Source: Thauera aminoaromatica S2
GTDB taxonomy: Bacteria; Pseudomonadota; Gammaproteobacteria; Burkholderiales; Rhodocyclaceae
NCBI RefSeq assembly: GCF_000310185.1
Contig: NZ_AMXD01000027.1
Coordinates: forward strand, 1-34,245
Length of the DNA: 34,245 bases
Direction: 5' to 3'
The notes beneath the pieces were generated by a model, which searched no databases, had not been told where the DNA came from, and saw nothing but the letters and a program-made list of their open reading frames with translations. Positions within the stretch are counted from its first letter, which is position 1; every line of letters starts with the position of its first letter. Below, piece after piece: positions 7,906-20,583 of the stretch. The translations under genes and the position numbers were made by a program.

Positions 7906-9213
7906 ATGGAGCAGAACCAGGTAACCCCGAGCGCGCTCGAGCGCCGTATCGACATCTCCGTTTCGCTCGCGGACATCGAGAAAGAGGTGGACGCCCGCCT
8001 CAAGCGCATGGCGCGCACGGTGAAGATGCCGGGGTTCCGCCCGGGCAAGGTGCCGATGAAGATCGTCGCCCAGACCCACGGCGGCCAGGCCCGCGGCGAA
8101 GCCGTCGGTGCGGCGGTCGAGAAGGCTTTCGGGGAGAAGGTGCGTGCCGACAACCTGCGCGTCGCCGGCTATCCGAGCATCGAGCCGAAGGACGGCGCCG
8201 CCGAGGGTACGCTGGAATTCACCGCCGTGTTCGAGGTGTACCCCGACGTGGTCCTGGGCGAGTTCGCCGGACGCAAGATCGAGCGCCCGGTGCTCGAGGT
8301 GGGTGACGCCGAGGTCGACAAGACCATCGAGGTCCTGCGCAAGCAGCGCACCAGCTTCAAGGCGGTCGAGCGCGCCGCCGTGCAGGGCGACCGCGTGGTG
8401 ATCGACTTCACCGGCCGCATGGGTGGCGAGGTGTTCGATGGCGGCCAGGCGCAGGACTTCCCCTTCGTGGTCGGCGCCGGCTCCATGCTCAAGGACTTCG
8501 AGGATGCCGTCGTCGGCCTCGCGGCCGGCGAGGGCAAGACCTTCGACATGACCTTCCCCGAGGACTATCACGCCGCCGATCTGGCAGGCAAGCAGGTTCA
8601 GTTCGAGATCACCGTCAAGGCCGTCGAGGAGCCGGTGCTGCCCGAGGTGGACGCCGACTTCGCCAAGTCGCTGGGCGTGGCCGACGGCGACGTCGCCAAG
8701 CTGCGCGAGGAGGTCAAGGGCAACCTCGAGCGCGAGGTCAAGCGCCGCATCCAGTCCCGCCTCAAGGAGCAGGTGATGGACGCGCTGATCGAGGTCGCCC
8801 CGATCGAGGTGCCCAAGGCGCTGGTGCAGGCCGAGTCGAACCAGCTCGCCGACAACGCCCGTCGCGACCTCGAGATGCGCGGCCTCAAGACCAAGGACAT
8901 CCCGGTCGATCCGTCGTGGTTCAAGGACCAGGCCGAGCGCCGCGTCAAGCTGGGCCTGATCATGGCCGAGCTGGTCAAGACCAGCGAGCTGCACGCCAAG
9001 CCCGAGCAGATCCGCGCCCTGGTCGAGGAAATGGCGCAAAGTTACGAGGATCCCTCGGAACTCGTGCGCTGGTATTACGCTCAACCGGAACGTCTGGCGC
9101 AGGCCGAGGCGGTGGTCATCGAAGACAACGTCGTCGAGTGGGTGTGCGCGAAGGCCGACACTTCCGACAAGGACGTGGCGTTCGACGAACTGATGGGCAA
9201 CAACGCGGCCTGA
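7906..9213 (+). CDS. tig: Trigger factor, ribosome-associated chaperone and peptidyl-prolyl isomerase
   Basis: Binds the ribosome exit tunnel and shields nascent chains; the central FKBP-type domain isomerises prolyl bonds. The ATG at 7906 with AGGA upstream gives 435 residues (E. coli 432). The ribosome-docking signature GFRPGKVP lies at 43-50 in the N-terminal domain. The FKBP domain spans roughly 160-245 (DRVVIDFTGRMGGEVFDGG ... FPFVVGAGSMLKDFEDAV). The helical substrate-cradling C-terminal domain ends in AFDELMGNN-type sequence. It is the first gene of the tig-clpP-clpX-lon cluster common in proteobacteria; only 20 bases separate it from clpP, indicating one transcript from the promoter at 7769-7796. 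Confidence 0.98.
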   Translation: MEQNQVTPSALERRIDISVSLADIEKEVDARLKRMARTVKMPGFRPGKVPMKIVAQTHGGQARGEAVGAAVEKAFGEKVRADNLRVAGYPSIEPKDGAAEGTLEFTAVFEVYPDVVLGEFAGRKIERPVLEVGDAEVDKTIEVLRKQRTSFKAVERAAVQGDRVVIDFTGRMGGEVFDGGQAQDFPFVVGAGSMLKDFEDAVVGLAAGEGKTFDMTFPEDYHAADLAGKQVQFEITVKAVEEPVLPEVDADFAKSLGVADGDVAKLREEVKGNLEREVKRRIQSRLKEQVMDALIEVAPIEVPKALVQAESNQLADNARRDLEMRGLKTKDIPVDPSWFKDQAERRVKLGLIMAELVKTSELHAKPEQIRALVEEMAQSYEDPSELVRWYYAQPERLAQAEAVVIEDNVVEWVCAKADTSDKDVAFDELMGNNAA

Positions 9214-9233
9214 GGTCGCAGAGGGTCTGACGA

Positions 9234-9872
9234 ATGATGCAAGGAACACCCCAGCACAGCAGCGACTGGAACCCGGTCGGTCTCGGCCTGGTTCCGATGG
9301 TGGTCGAACAGAGTGGTCGCGGCGAACGCGCCTACGACATCTATTCGCGCCTACTGAAGGAGCGGGTGGTGTTCCTCGTCGGCCCGGTCAACGACGTCAC
9401 CGCCAACCTGATCGTCGCCCAGTTGCTGTTCCTCGAGTCCGAGAACCCGGACAAGGACATCTACTTCTACATCAACTCGCCCGGCGGGTCGGTGACCGCC
9501 GGCATGGCGATCTACGACACCATGCAGTTCATCAAGCCGAACGTCAGCACGCTGTGCATCGGCCAGGCGGCGAGCATGGGCGCCTTCCTGCTGGCGGCGG
9601 GCGAGAAGGGCAAGCGCTTCATCCTGCCGAACTCGCGCGTGATGATCCATCAGCCGCTCGGCGGCTTCCAGGGCCAGGCCTCGGACATCGAGATCCACGC
9701 CCGCGAGATCCTCTACCTGCGCTCGCGCCTCAACGACATGCTGTCCAAGCACACCGGACAGGCGCTCGAGCGCATCGAGAAGGACACCGATCGCGACAAC
9801 TTCATGTCGGCGACGGCTGCCGTCGAGTACGGCCTGGTCGACAAGGTGCTCACCAGCCGCGACGACACCTGA
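9234..9872 (+). CDS. clpP: ATP-dependent Clp protease proteolytic subunit
   Basis: Serine peptidase that forms the double-heptamer chamber of ClpXP and ClpAP. 212 residues. Catalytic triad visible: Ser114 in GQAASMGAF, His139 in [10 protein letters not shown] and Asp188 in DTDRDNF. Family motifs [12 protein letters not shown] (79-90) and the handle helix [13 protein letters not shown] are intact, and the hydrophobic cleft residues that accept the ClpX IGF loop are in a normal context. The N-terminal 15 or so residues are the expected short propeptide. The start is a tandem ATGATG, so initiation at 9234 or 9237 cannot be separated. It is followed 18 bases later by clpX. Confidence 0.98.
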   Translation: MMQGTPQHSSDWNPVGLGLVPMVVEQSGRGERAYDIYSRLLKERVVFLVGPVNDVTANLIVAQLLFLESENPDKDIYFYINSPGGSVTAGMAIYDTMQFIKPNVSTLCIGQAASMGAFLLAAGEKGKRFILPNSRVMIHQPLGGFQGQASDIEIHAREILYLRSRLNDMLSKHTGQALERIEKDTDRDNFMSATAAVEYGLVDKVLTSRDDT

Positions 9873-9890
9873 TTTCTGGAGAACCCCCAC

Positions 9891-11159
<1,269 letters not shown>

Positions 11160-11205
11160 GCGCGCTACCGTCGCCTGATCCGGCGAGGCCGGCTCCGGCC
11201 GGCCG

Positions 11206-11233
11206 CTTGAATTTCCGGGTCACGCCCTCATAT
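11206..11233 (+). promoter_or_regulatory. Sigma-32 type heat-shock promoter for lon
   Basis: CTTGAA (11206-11211), 14-base spacer, CCTCATAT (11226-11233). Against the known E. coli sigma-32 pattern (CTTGAA, 13-17 bases, CCCCATNT) the -35 is perfect and the -10 differs at one position. RNA would start near 11240, about 27 bases before the lon ATG. lon is a classical sigma-32 target in E. coli, which supports the call. The -10 lies within the clpX terminator hairpin. Confidence 0.7.
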
Positions 11234-11247
11234 GGGTGTGACCTTTT
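11218..11247 (+). terminator. Intrinsic terminator after clpX
   Basis: Stem GGTCACGCCC (11218-11227) pairs with GGGTGTGACC (11234-11243), ten pairs with one G-U, loop TCATAT, followed at once by TTTT. It lies 58 bases after the clpX stop and just before the lon ribosome site. The T-run is short, so read-through into lon is likely. Confidence 0.65.
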
Positions 11248-11266
11248 GCTTGAGGAAACCTAGAAA

Positions 11267-13690
<2,424 letters not shown>

Positions 13691-13700
13691 ACCTGCCGTC

Positions 13701-13770
13701 CCGGCCCTCGGGCCGGTGCCGGATCCAATAAGCCGTGGCGCCCCGCAAGGGCCCGCGGCTTTATTGCTTT
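13701..13770 (+). terminator. Terminator region after lon
   Basis: Two hairpins: CCGGCC/GGCCGG with loop CTCG (13701-13716), then a longer stem AAGCCG (13730-13735) with CGGCTT (13756-13761), helped by GG/CC and an inner CCC-GCAA-GGG, followed by TTATTGCTTT. It lies between the convergent lon and monooxygenase genes. The minus-strand side has fewer T residues, so it acts mainly on lon. Confidence 0.65.
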
Positions 13771-13826
13771 GCGTCGCACCTGCACGGCCTTCGACCTCCG
13801 TCGGTGGCCGCCCAGCAGGTGTGCGC

Positions 13827-14843
13827 TCAGGCCGCGGCCTCCTCCACCGCCAAGCCCCAGGCCTGTGCCACGAGTTCCATAGAGCGCAGCCTCGCGCCAT
13901 GATCGAAGATCTGTGCGGTGAGGATGAGTTCGTTCGCGCCGGTACGCTCGATCAGCGTCTCGAGCTGCTGGCGAACCGTGTCGGGCGCACCCACCGCCGA
14001 GCACGCGAGCGACTGCTCGGCGAAGGCGAGCTCGGCCGGTGACCAGTCCGCCTCGATGAAGGCTTCCGGCGCCTGCAACTGCCCGCGCACGCCGCGCGCC
14101 ATCGCCGCGAAGCGCAGCCGTAGCGAGCGCAAGAGGCGCTCCGCATCGGCGTCGGTGTCGGCGGCGATCGCGTTGGCGGCGACTGCGAACCAAGGCTTGT
14201 CGAGCTGGGCGGACGGACGGAAATTGCTCCGATAGATCTCGACCGCCTGGAACAGGAAGCGCGGTGCGAAGTGCGAGGCGAAGGCGAAAGGCAGGCCGAG
14301 GTGGGCGGCGAGCTCGGCACCGTAGAGGCTGGAGCCGAGCAGCCAGATCGGCACCTGCAGCCCTTCGCCGGGCACCGCGCGCACGGCCTGTCCGGGGCTG
14401 GCGGGCTGGAAGTACGACTGCAGCTCGAGCACGTCGTGCGGGAACTGGTCGTCGCTGCCGGCGAGATTGCGGCGCAGCGCGCGCGCCGTGGTCTGGTCGG
14501 TGCCCGGCGCACGCCCGAGACCGAGGTCGATGCGGCCCGGAAAGAGCGACTCCAGGGTGCCGAACTGTTCGGCGATAACCAGCGGTGCGTGGTTGGGCAG
14601 CATGATGCCGCCGGCACCGACGCGGATGCGCCGGGTGGCGCCGGCGATGTGGCCGATCACCACCGCGGTGGCGGCGCTGGCGATACCGGTCATGTTGTGG
14701 TGTTCCGCCAGCCAGTAGCGGGTGTAGCCGCAGCGGTCGGCGAGCTGGGCGAGTTCGCGCGTGTTGCGCAGCGCATCGGCCGGCGTGCTGCCGGCGGCGA
14801 CCGGTGCGAGGTCGAGCACCGAGAGTGGGGCGGAGGAGGGCAT
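13827..14843 (-). CDS. LLM-class flavin-dependent oxidoreductase (luciferase-like monooxygenase, YhbW-like)
   Basis: Bacterial-luciferase-fold protein that would use reduced FMN and oxygen; the substrate is unknown. From the ATG at 14843 it has 338 residues, like E. coli YhbW (335), and aligns from the start with its LLDLAP N-terminus. Strong family segments are [38 protein letters not shown] and [15 protein letters not shown]. An alternative ATG at 14873 adds ten residues; neither start has a good ribosome site. It stands alone, converging on lon and divergent from the ABC importer operon, so the neighbours give no hint of substrate. No signal peptide or membrane segment is seen. Confidence 0.92.
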   Translation of the reverse strand: MPSSAPLSVLDLAPVAAGSTPADALRNTRELAQLADRCGYTRYWLAEHHNMTGIASAATAVVIGHIAGATRRIRVGAGGIMLPNHAPLVIAEQFGTLESLFPGRIDLGLGRAPGTDQTTARALRRNLAGSDDQFPHDVLELQSYFQPASPGQAVRAVPGEGLQVPIWLLGSSLYGAELAAHLGLPFAFASHFAPRFLFQAVEIYRSNFRPSAQLDKPWFAVAANAIAADTDADAERLLRSLRLRFAAMARGVRGQLQAPEAFIEADWSPAELAFAEQSLACSAVGAPDTVRQQLETLIERTGANELILTAQIFDHGARLRSMELVAQAWGLAVEEAAA

Positions 14844-15146
14844 GGAAAAGTCGGTTGGAACGAGGTCCGCCATTACGCCATAGAGCCGCCGCCGGTGCCA
14901 GCCCGGGGGCGAGCGCCAGTCGGATTGCGTGGCGTGATACGCTTGCCGGAAACTTGCTCGCGGTGTCGATCGTGGCGCCCCGAGGACCCCGGAACGGGCA
15001 CAGATCGTGGAATACGGCAATTGAGGTGGAGGGCGTTTTTTGACACCATTCGCCCCCTCTGCACTGCCGGTCGATCTGTCGCTGTGCGTGAGGCTCCGCC
15101 GCAGCGGCGCGGAAGAACCTACAACAAGACAATCGAGGAGTTCTGG
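14844..15146. other. Divergent gap between the monooxygenase and ABC importer genes
   Basis: 303 bases without a gene. A TTGACA at 15040-15045 (plus strand) could be the -35 of the importer operon, but no good -10 follows at 16-18 bases. A GAGGAG at 15135-15140 is the ribosome site of the binding-protein gene. I found no clear minus-strand promoter for the monooxygenase. Confidence 0.4.
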
Positions 15147-15938
15147 ATGAAAAAATACGCCCTTCTGTGCGCGGTGCTCACCCTTCACGCCGGCGCCGGT
15201 TTTGCCAAGGACTGGAACGAGATCCGCCTGGCGTCCGAGGGCGCCTACCCTCCCTTCAACCTCATCGCCGCCGACGGAAGCCTGCAAGGTTTCGATATCG
15301 ACATCGGCAATGCCTTGTGCGAGGAGATGAAGGCCAAGTGCACCTGGGTGAAGCAGGAGTGGGACGGCATGATCCCGGCGCTGGTCTCGCGCAAGTTCGA
15401 TGCGATCATTGCCTCGATGTCGATCACCGACGAGCGCAAGGCCAAGGTGGATTTCACCGAGAAGTACTATGCGTCGCCGCTGGCCCTGATCGCGAAGAAG
15501 GGCTCGACCCTGCGGCCCGATCTCCCCTCCCTGGCCGGGAAGAAGGTCGGCGTGCAGCGCGGCACGGTATCGGACAACTTCGCCACCAAGTATTGGGACG
15601 GCAAAGGCATGCAGATCATCCGTTACGCCAAGCAGGACGAGGCCTACCTCGACCTGCGCGCCGGACGTCTCGATGCGGCCTTCTCCGATTACCTCGAGGC
15701 CTACGGCGGTTTCCTGACCAAACCCGAGGGCGCGGGCTACGACGTCGCCGGCGAACGCCTCTTCGGCAAGGACGCCGACGAGAAGGCGGTGATCGGCGAG
15801 GGCATCGGCATCGCGGTGCGCAAGCGCGACAAGGAGCTCACCGAGAAGCTGAACCAGGCACTCGGCGCGATCCGCGCCAACGGCAAGTACGATGCGATCC
15901 AGAAGAAGTACTTCCCGATGGACATCTACGGCAACTGA
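15147..15938 (+). CDS. Periplasmic basic amino acid-binding protein of an ABC importer (ArgT/HisJ/AotJ type)
   Basis: Captures lysine, arginine, ornithine or histidine in the periplasm and hands it to the permease. 263 residues. The ATG at 15147 follows GAGGAG by six bases. Residues 1-20 form a Sec signal peptide ([20 protein letters not shown]) with predicted cleavage before KDW. The mature protein starts with the SBP_bac_3 pattern [11 protein letters not shown] and continues [15 protein letters not shown], the KCTWV...WDGMIPAL segment typical of HisJ/ArgT, IIASMSIT and the hinge segment [11 protein letters not shown]. It is the first gene of a four-gene importer. A 13-bp hairpin in the following gap likely keeps this mRNA more abundant than the permease message. 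Arginine is favoured as a substrate because an arginase gene lies at the other end. Confidence 0.95.
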   Translation: MKKYALLCAVLTLHAGAGFAKDWNEIRLASEGAYPPFNLIAADGSLQGFDIDIGNALCEEMKAKCTWVKQEWDGMIPALVSRKFDAIIASMSITDERKAKVDFTEKYYASPLALIAKKGSTLRPDLPSLAGKKVGVQRGTVSDNFATKYWDGKGMQIIRYAKQDEAYLDLRAGRLDAAFSDYLEAYGGFLTKPEGAGYDVAGERLFGKDADEKAVIGEGIGIAVRKRDKELTEKLNQALGAIRANGKYDAIQKKYFPMDIYGN

Positions 15939-15988
15939 CCATGCCGGGCTGCGGTCAAGCCAGCGCGGCCCCTGCGGTTACCCTGCCG

Positions 15989-16020
15989 CGCGCACGCTCC
16001 CTGGACCGGGAGCGTGCGCG
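15989..16020 (+). other. Perfect 13-bp hairpin between binding-protein and permease genes
   Basis: CGCGCACGCTCCC (15989-16001) pairs without mismatch with GGGAGCGTGCGCG (16008-16020), loop TGGACC, followed by TTTACCTTTG. It starts 50 bases after the binding-protein stop and ends 24 bases before the permease ATG. It probably acts as a partial terminator or a 3'-end stabiliser that lets the binding protein be made in excess, a known pattern in such operons. Confidence 0.75.
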
Positions 16021-16044
16021 TTTACCTTTGCGAATCGGTGCGCC

Positions 16045-16737
16045 ATGGATGCCCTGATCGAATACTCCCCCAGCCTGCTCGCCGGCGCCTGGGTCACCCT
16101 GAAGGTGGCCTTGATGTCGGTGCTGCTCGCGCTGGCGACCGGCCTGATCGGGGCTGCCTGCAAACTGTCGGGTTTCCTGCCGCTGCGGCTGTGGACGATG
16201 CTGTACACGACGGTGATGCGCGGCGTGCCCGATCTGGTGATGATGCTCCTCGTGTTCTACGGCGGGCAGTTGCTGCTCAATGCGGTGATCGACTACTTCG
16301 GCTGGGACTTCATCGAGATCGATCCCTTCGTTGCCGGCGTGCTGACGATCGGACTGATCTTCGGCGCCTATTTCACCGAGACCTTCCGTGGCGCCTTCCT
16401 GGCCGTCTCGGCGGGCCAACTCGAAGCCGGGCGCGCCTACGGCATGAGCGCCTTGCAGGTGTTCCGCCGCATCCTGTTCCCGCAGATGCTGCGCTTCGCG
16501 CTGCCGGGCATCGGCAACAACTGGCTGGTGCTGCTCAAGAGCACGGCGATCGTGTCCATGATCGGCCTCTCCGACATGACGCGGATCGCCGACCAGGCCG
16601 GGCGCTCGACGCACCAGCCATTCACCTTCTATCTTGCGGTCTGCGTCCTCTACCTGGCGATGACCGCGCTGTCGAGCTACGGCCTCGGCGTGCTCACGCG
16701 GCGCTACAGTGCCGGCGTGCGCGAGACCCGGGTCTGA
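16045..16737 (+). CDS. hisQ: Basic amino acid ABC transporter permease (HisQ type)
   Basis: Inner-membrane subunit of the importer, pairing with the second permease gene. The ATG at 16045 gives 230 residues (E. coli HisQ about 228); upstream in-frame codons lie in the hairpin region. About five membrane helices are visible, starting LLAGAWVTLKVALMSVLLALATGL. The EAA loop that contacts the ATPase is GQLEAGRAYGMSALQVFRRILFPQ-like, with the conserved EAGRAYG core. The MRGVPDLVMMLLVFYGGQ segment is typical of HisQ/ArtQ-type permeases. It ends nine bases before the next permease start. Confidence 0.93.
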   Translation: MDALIEYSPSLLAGAWVTLKVALMSVLLALATGLIGAACKLSGFLPLRLWTMLYTTVMRGVPDLVMMLLVFYGGQLLLNAVIDYFGWDFIEIDPFVAGVLTIGLIFGAYFTETFRGAFLAVSAGQLEAGRAYGMSALQVFRRILFPQMLRFALPGIGNNWLVLLKSTAIVSMIGLSDMTRIADQAGRSTHQPFTFYLAVCVLYLAMTALSSYGLGVLTRRYSAGVRETRV

Positions 16738-16745
16738 GGGCGGAC

Positions 16746-17480
16746 ATGGAATTCTTCGACTTCAAGGTCATCACCGGCAGCTTGCCCGAGTTCTGGCGCG
16801 GGCTGTGGATGACCGTCCAGCTCACCGGCTTGGCGTTGCTGTTCGGCTTCTTCGTGGCGATCCCGCTCGCGGTCATGCGGCTGTCGCCCAACCGTCTGGT
16901 GTCGGCCCCGGTCGCGGCCTACACCTACTTCTTCCGCGGCACGCCGATGCTCGTGCAGCTGCTGCTGGTGTACTACGGCGCCTCGCAGTGGGAATGGATG
17001 CGCGCGGCGTGGGAGGCCGGGCATCCGCTGTGGTCGCTGTTCCGCGAACCCTACTTCTGCGCGCTGTTCGCCTTCGGCCTCAACACCTGTGCCTACACCG
17101 TCGAGATCCTCGCCGGCAGCATGCGCAACACGCCGCACGGGGAGCTCGAGGCCGCCAAGGCGATGGGCATGACGCGCTTGAAGGCCCTGCAGCGCATCGT
17201 GATCCCGTCGGCGCTACGGCGCATGATCCCGAGCTACAGCAACGAGGTGATCCTGATGCTGCAGGGGTCGGCGATCGCCAGCGCGGTAACCCTGGTGGAC
17301 CTCACCGGTGCGGCGCGCAACGTGTATTCGCGCCACTTCGCACCCTTCGAGTCCTTCGTCTTCGTCGGCCTGATCTACCTCGCGCTCACCTTCGCCCTGG
17401 TGGGGCTGTTCAAGCTCGCCGAGCACCGCTGGCTCGCCCACCTGGCTCCGCGCAAGGCGGAGGCGGGCAGGCAGTCCTGA
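16746..17480 (+). CDS. hisM: Basic amino acid ABC transporter permease (HisM type)
   Basis: Second membrane subunit, 244 residues from the ATG at 16746. Opens with the HisM-like [20 protein letters not shown] helix, then [18 protein letters not shown], and the EAA loop [20 protein letters not shown] that docks the ATPase. About five membrane helices. The last residues ([11 protein letters not shown]) are polar and cytoplasmic. It lies directly behind the HisQ-type gene and 112 bases before the ATPase gene. Confidence 0.93.
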   Translation: MEFFDFKVITGSLPEFWRGLWMTVQLTGLALLFGFFVAIPLAVMRLSPNRLVSAPVAAYTYFFRGTPMLVQLLLVYYGASQWEWMRAAWEAGHPLWSLFREPYFCALFAFGLNTCAYTVEILAGSMRNTPHGELEAAKAMGMTRLKALQRIVIPSALRRMIPSYSNEVILMLQGSAIASAVTLVDLTGAARNVYSRHFAPFESFVFVGLIYLALTFALVGLFKLAEHRWLAHLAPRKAEAGRQS

Positions 17481-17592
17481 TCAACCCTGCCGCGAGCCCG
17501 AAGCGGCGAACGCTGCCGATTCCTGGCGGCGGTTCGCCGCGGCTCGTGGCGACATGCCGGGTGCCGCGCAAGCCCCGATGCAAGAGAACAAC

Positions 17593-18375
<783 letters not shown>

Positions 18376-18492
18376 TCTGACCGGTGCGCCGATCGTGTTA
18401 CGGCACGGCGGCCCACGCTCTCCGGCCGACGCCTTGAAGGCCGTCGCGCACAAGCACCGTGACAAGCCGAGTCGGCGGGTGTCCCGCTGCGT

Positions 18493-19425
18493 TCAGCGGT
18501 AGTTGCGGTGCATGCGCATCAGCGTGCTCTTGCCGAACAGGCTCTCGACCAGATCGACCGCCAGCTCGGCGGTCATGTTGCAGTGGTCGAGCGCCGGGTT
18601 GAGCTCCACGATGTCGAGCGAGGCGAGCTGGCCGGTGTCGGCGATCATCTCCATGCACAGCTCGGCCTCGCGGTAGGTCGGTCCGCCGCGCACCGTGGTG
18701 CCGACGCCCGGGGCGATCGTCGGGTCGAGGAAGTCCACGTCCAGGCTCACATGCAGGTGCGTGTCTTGGTCCACGCCGGCGAGCGCCTGCTCCATGGTCG
18801 CGCGCATGCCGATCTCATCGATGTAGCGCATGTCGAAGACTTCGACGCAGAGATCGTGCAGAAAGCGCTTCTCGCCCTCGTCCACGCTGCGGATGCCGAT
18901 CTGGCGGATCTGCTCGGGCCGGATCGCCGGCATCTCGCCGCCAATGCCGGTCAGCATCTCGGGGCCATGGCCGCACAGGCAGGCGACCGGCATGCCATGG
19001 ATGTTGCCCGACGGCGTCATGGTGGCGGTGTTGAGGTCGGCGTGGGCGTCGAACCACAGCACGCGCAGCTTGCGGCCGGTCTCGCGGCAGTGGCGGGCCA
19101 CCGCGCTGATCGAGCCGATCGCGAGGCAATGATCGCCGCCGAGCATGATCGGTACGCGACCTTCGGACAGTTCCGCGTAAACGGCCTGATGGACCGCGAG
19201 GTTCCACTGCGCCACTTCGGCAAGGTGGCGGAAGCCGTTTACCGCCGGCAGCTCCGGGTTGGACGGGCCGGCGAGGTTGCCGCAGTCGCGCACCTCGGCG
19301 CCGAAGGCGGCGATGGCCCGCCCCAGGCCGGCTACGCGCAAGGCCTCCGGTCCCATGCTCGCGCCGCGCACGCCTGCGCCGACGTCGGTGGGCACCCCGA
19401 TCAGACTGACTTTGAGATTTTCCAT
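18493..19425 (-). CDS. rocF: Arginase
   Basis: Hydrolyses L-arginine to ornithine and urea with a binuclear manganese centre. 310 residues. All six metal ligands are present: His99 in GGDHCLAIG, Asp126, His128 and Asp130 in DAHADLNT, Asp229 and Asp231 in SLDVDFLDP. The loop after DLNT (TMTPSGNIHGMP, His143) matches true arginases rather than agmatinases. The N-terminus SLIGVPTDVGAGVRGASMGPEALR is the arginase pattern. It faces the basic amino acid importer tail to tail, so the local theme is probably arginine import and catabolism. Ornithine handling genes are not in the window. Confidence 0.95.
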   Translation of the reverse strand: MENLKVSLIGVPTDVGAGVRGASMGPEALRVAGLGRAIAAFGAEVRDCGNLAGPSNPELPAVNGFRHLAEVAQWNLAVHQAVYAELSEGRVPIMLGGDHCLAIGSISAVARHCRETGRKLRVLWFDAHADLNTATMTPSGNIHGMPVACLCGHGPEMLTGIGGEMPAIRPEQIRQIGIRSVDEGEKRFLHDLCVEVFDMRYIDEIGMRATMEQALAGVDQDTHLHVSLDVDFLDPTIAPGVGTTVRGGPTYREAELCMEMIADTGQLASLDIVELNPALDHCNMTAELAVDLVESLFGKSTLMRMHRNYR

Positions 19426-19583
19426 GGCCGCGAGATTACCTCAGGTGTTGCCGCGATGGCAGCTGCGGTCGGGATTGACGGGGGCGCCCCCGAGCGTGTA
19501 ACACTTGCGCCTTTTTTGCCGGGCCGGGTGATCTGCCGCGCGCGCGACGGTGCCCCGGCTCTCGATCGATGGCGCCCGTGCCC

Positions 19584-19612
19584 TTGGGAGTATCCGTGTC
19601 GACTGTTTCAAT
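19584..19612 (+). promoter_or_regulatory. Weak candidate promoter for the EamA transporter
   Basis: TTGGGA (19584-19589), 17-base spacer, TTCAAT (19607-19612); each hexamer matches consensus at four of six. It lies 45 bases before the ATG. The rest of the 232-base gap to the divergent arginase gene shows no clear promoter. Confidence 0.3.
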
Positions 19613-19657
19613 TCGTCTTTCCCGTGTTTTCACCCGGCCCGCCGTCGAGGCGACGAG

Positions 19658-20566
19658 ATGAAGCGCGCGCAGGCCAACGGTTTGCTGCTCGTCGCGGCGC
19701 TCATCTGGGGCACCGCCTTCGTCGCGCAACAGACCGGCATGCGCGACGTCGGGCCGTTCACGTTCACCGGCGCGCGCTTCCTCTTCGGTGCGGTGATGGT
19801 GGCGCCGCTCGCCGTCCTCGAACTGCGACGCCTCGGTCGTCGTGGCACCTTCCTCGACGCGCGCGACCTGCTTGCTTGCGCGCTGCTCGGCGCGGTGCTG
19901 TTCCTCGGCGCGGCGCTTCAGCAGATCGGCATCATGAGCACCACGGTGAGCAATGCCGGTTTCCTCACCGCGCTCTACGTCCCCCTCGTGCCGATCGCCG
20001 GCGCGCTGCTGCTGCGCGAGCGCTCGCATTGGTCGGTGTGGCCGGCGAGCCTGGGCTGCGTCGCGGGCACCTACCTGCTTGGCGGCGGCAGCCTGGCCGC
20101 GCTTTCGGTGGGCGACTTGTGGGTGATCGCGAGCGCGCTGTTTTGGGCCGCCCACGTGATGCTGGTGGGGCGCGTGGCGGCGCGCAAGGGGGCCTCGGTG
20201 ACGGTGGCGATGCTGCAGTTCCTCGTCGTCGGGGGGCTCGGCATGGCGGTAGGCTTCGGCACCGAGGAGGTCTCGTCAGGCGCGCTCGAGCGTGCGCTGC
20301 CGTCGATCGCCTACGCCGGCATCCTGTCGGTGGGCGTGGGCTTCACCCTGCAGGTGGTGGCGCAACGCCACACCCCGGCGGCCGACGCCGCCATCGTGCT
20401 GAGCTGCGAGACCCTGTTCGCCGCGCTGGCCGGCCGCTTCGTGCTGGGTGAGACGCTCACTGCCGAGCAGATGGCCGGCGGCCTGCTGATCTTCGCCTGC
20501 GTGCTGGCGGTGCAGATCCTGCCTTTGTGGCGGGAACGACGGACCGTGTCGGTGGAGGCGGGCTGA
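19658..20566 (+). CDS. EamA/DMT family transporter
   Basis: Inner-membrane protein of the drug/metabolite transporter superfamily with two EamA repeats and about ten helices; exports or exchanges an unknown small metabolite. 302 residues from the ATG at 19658 (GAGG upstream). Typical opening: ANGLLLVAALIWGTAFVAQ, then FTGARFLFGAV. Second repeat begins near LSVGDLWVIASALFWAAHVMLVG and includes the family pattern TPAADAAIVLSCETLFAALAG...GETLT. Gene context gives little: arginase is divergent, an MFS exporter is convergent 17 bases away. An amino acid export role would be a guess. Confidence 0.9.
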   Translation: MKRAQANGLLLVAALIWGTAFVAQQTGMRDVGPFTFTGARFLFGAVMVAPLAVLELRRLGRRGTFLDARDLLACALLGAVLFLGAALQQIGIMSTTVSNAGFLTALYVPLVPIAGALLLRERSHWSVWPASLGCVAGTYLLGGGSLAALSVGDLWVIASALFWAAHVMLVGRVAARKGASVTVAMLQFLVVGGLGMAVGFGTEEVSSGALERALPSIAYAGILSVGVGFTLQVVAQRHTPAADAAIVLSCETLFAALAGRFVLGETLTAEQMAGGLLIFACVLAVQILPLWRERRTVSVEAG

Positions 20567-20583
20567 GGCGGCCTGCGCGTCCT

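Noticed and set aside
15040-15045. TTGACA before the ABC importer operon
   Set aside because: No acceptable -10 at 16-18 bases; left as a note in the gap entry, not a promoter call.
18427-18446. Hairpin CGACG...CGTCG between hisP-type ATPase and arginase genes
   Set aside because: The stem has a bulge and no T-run on either strand, so I did not list it as a terminator although a shared one would be expected here.
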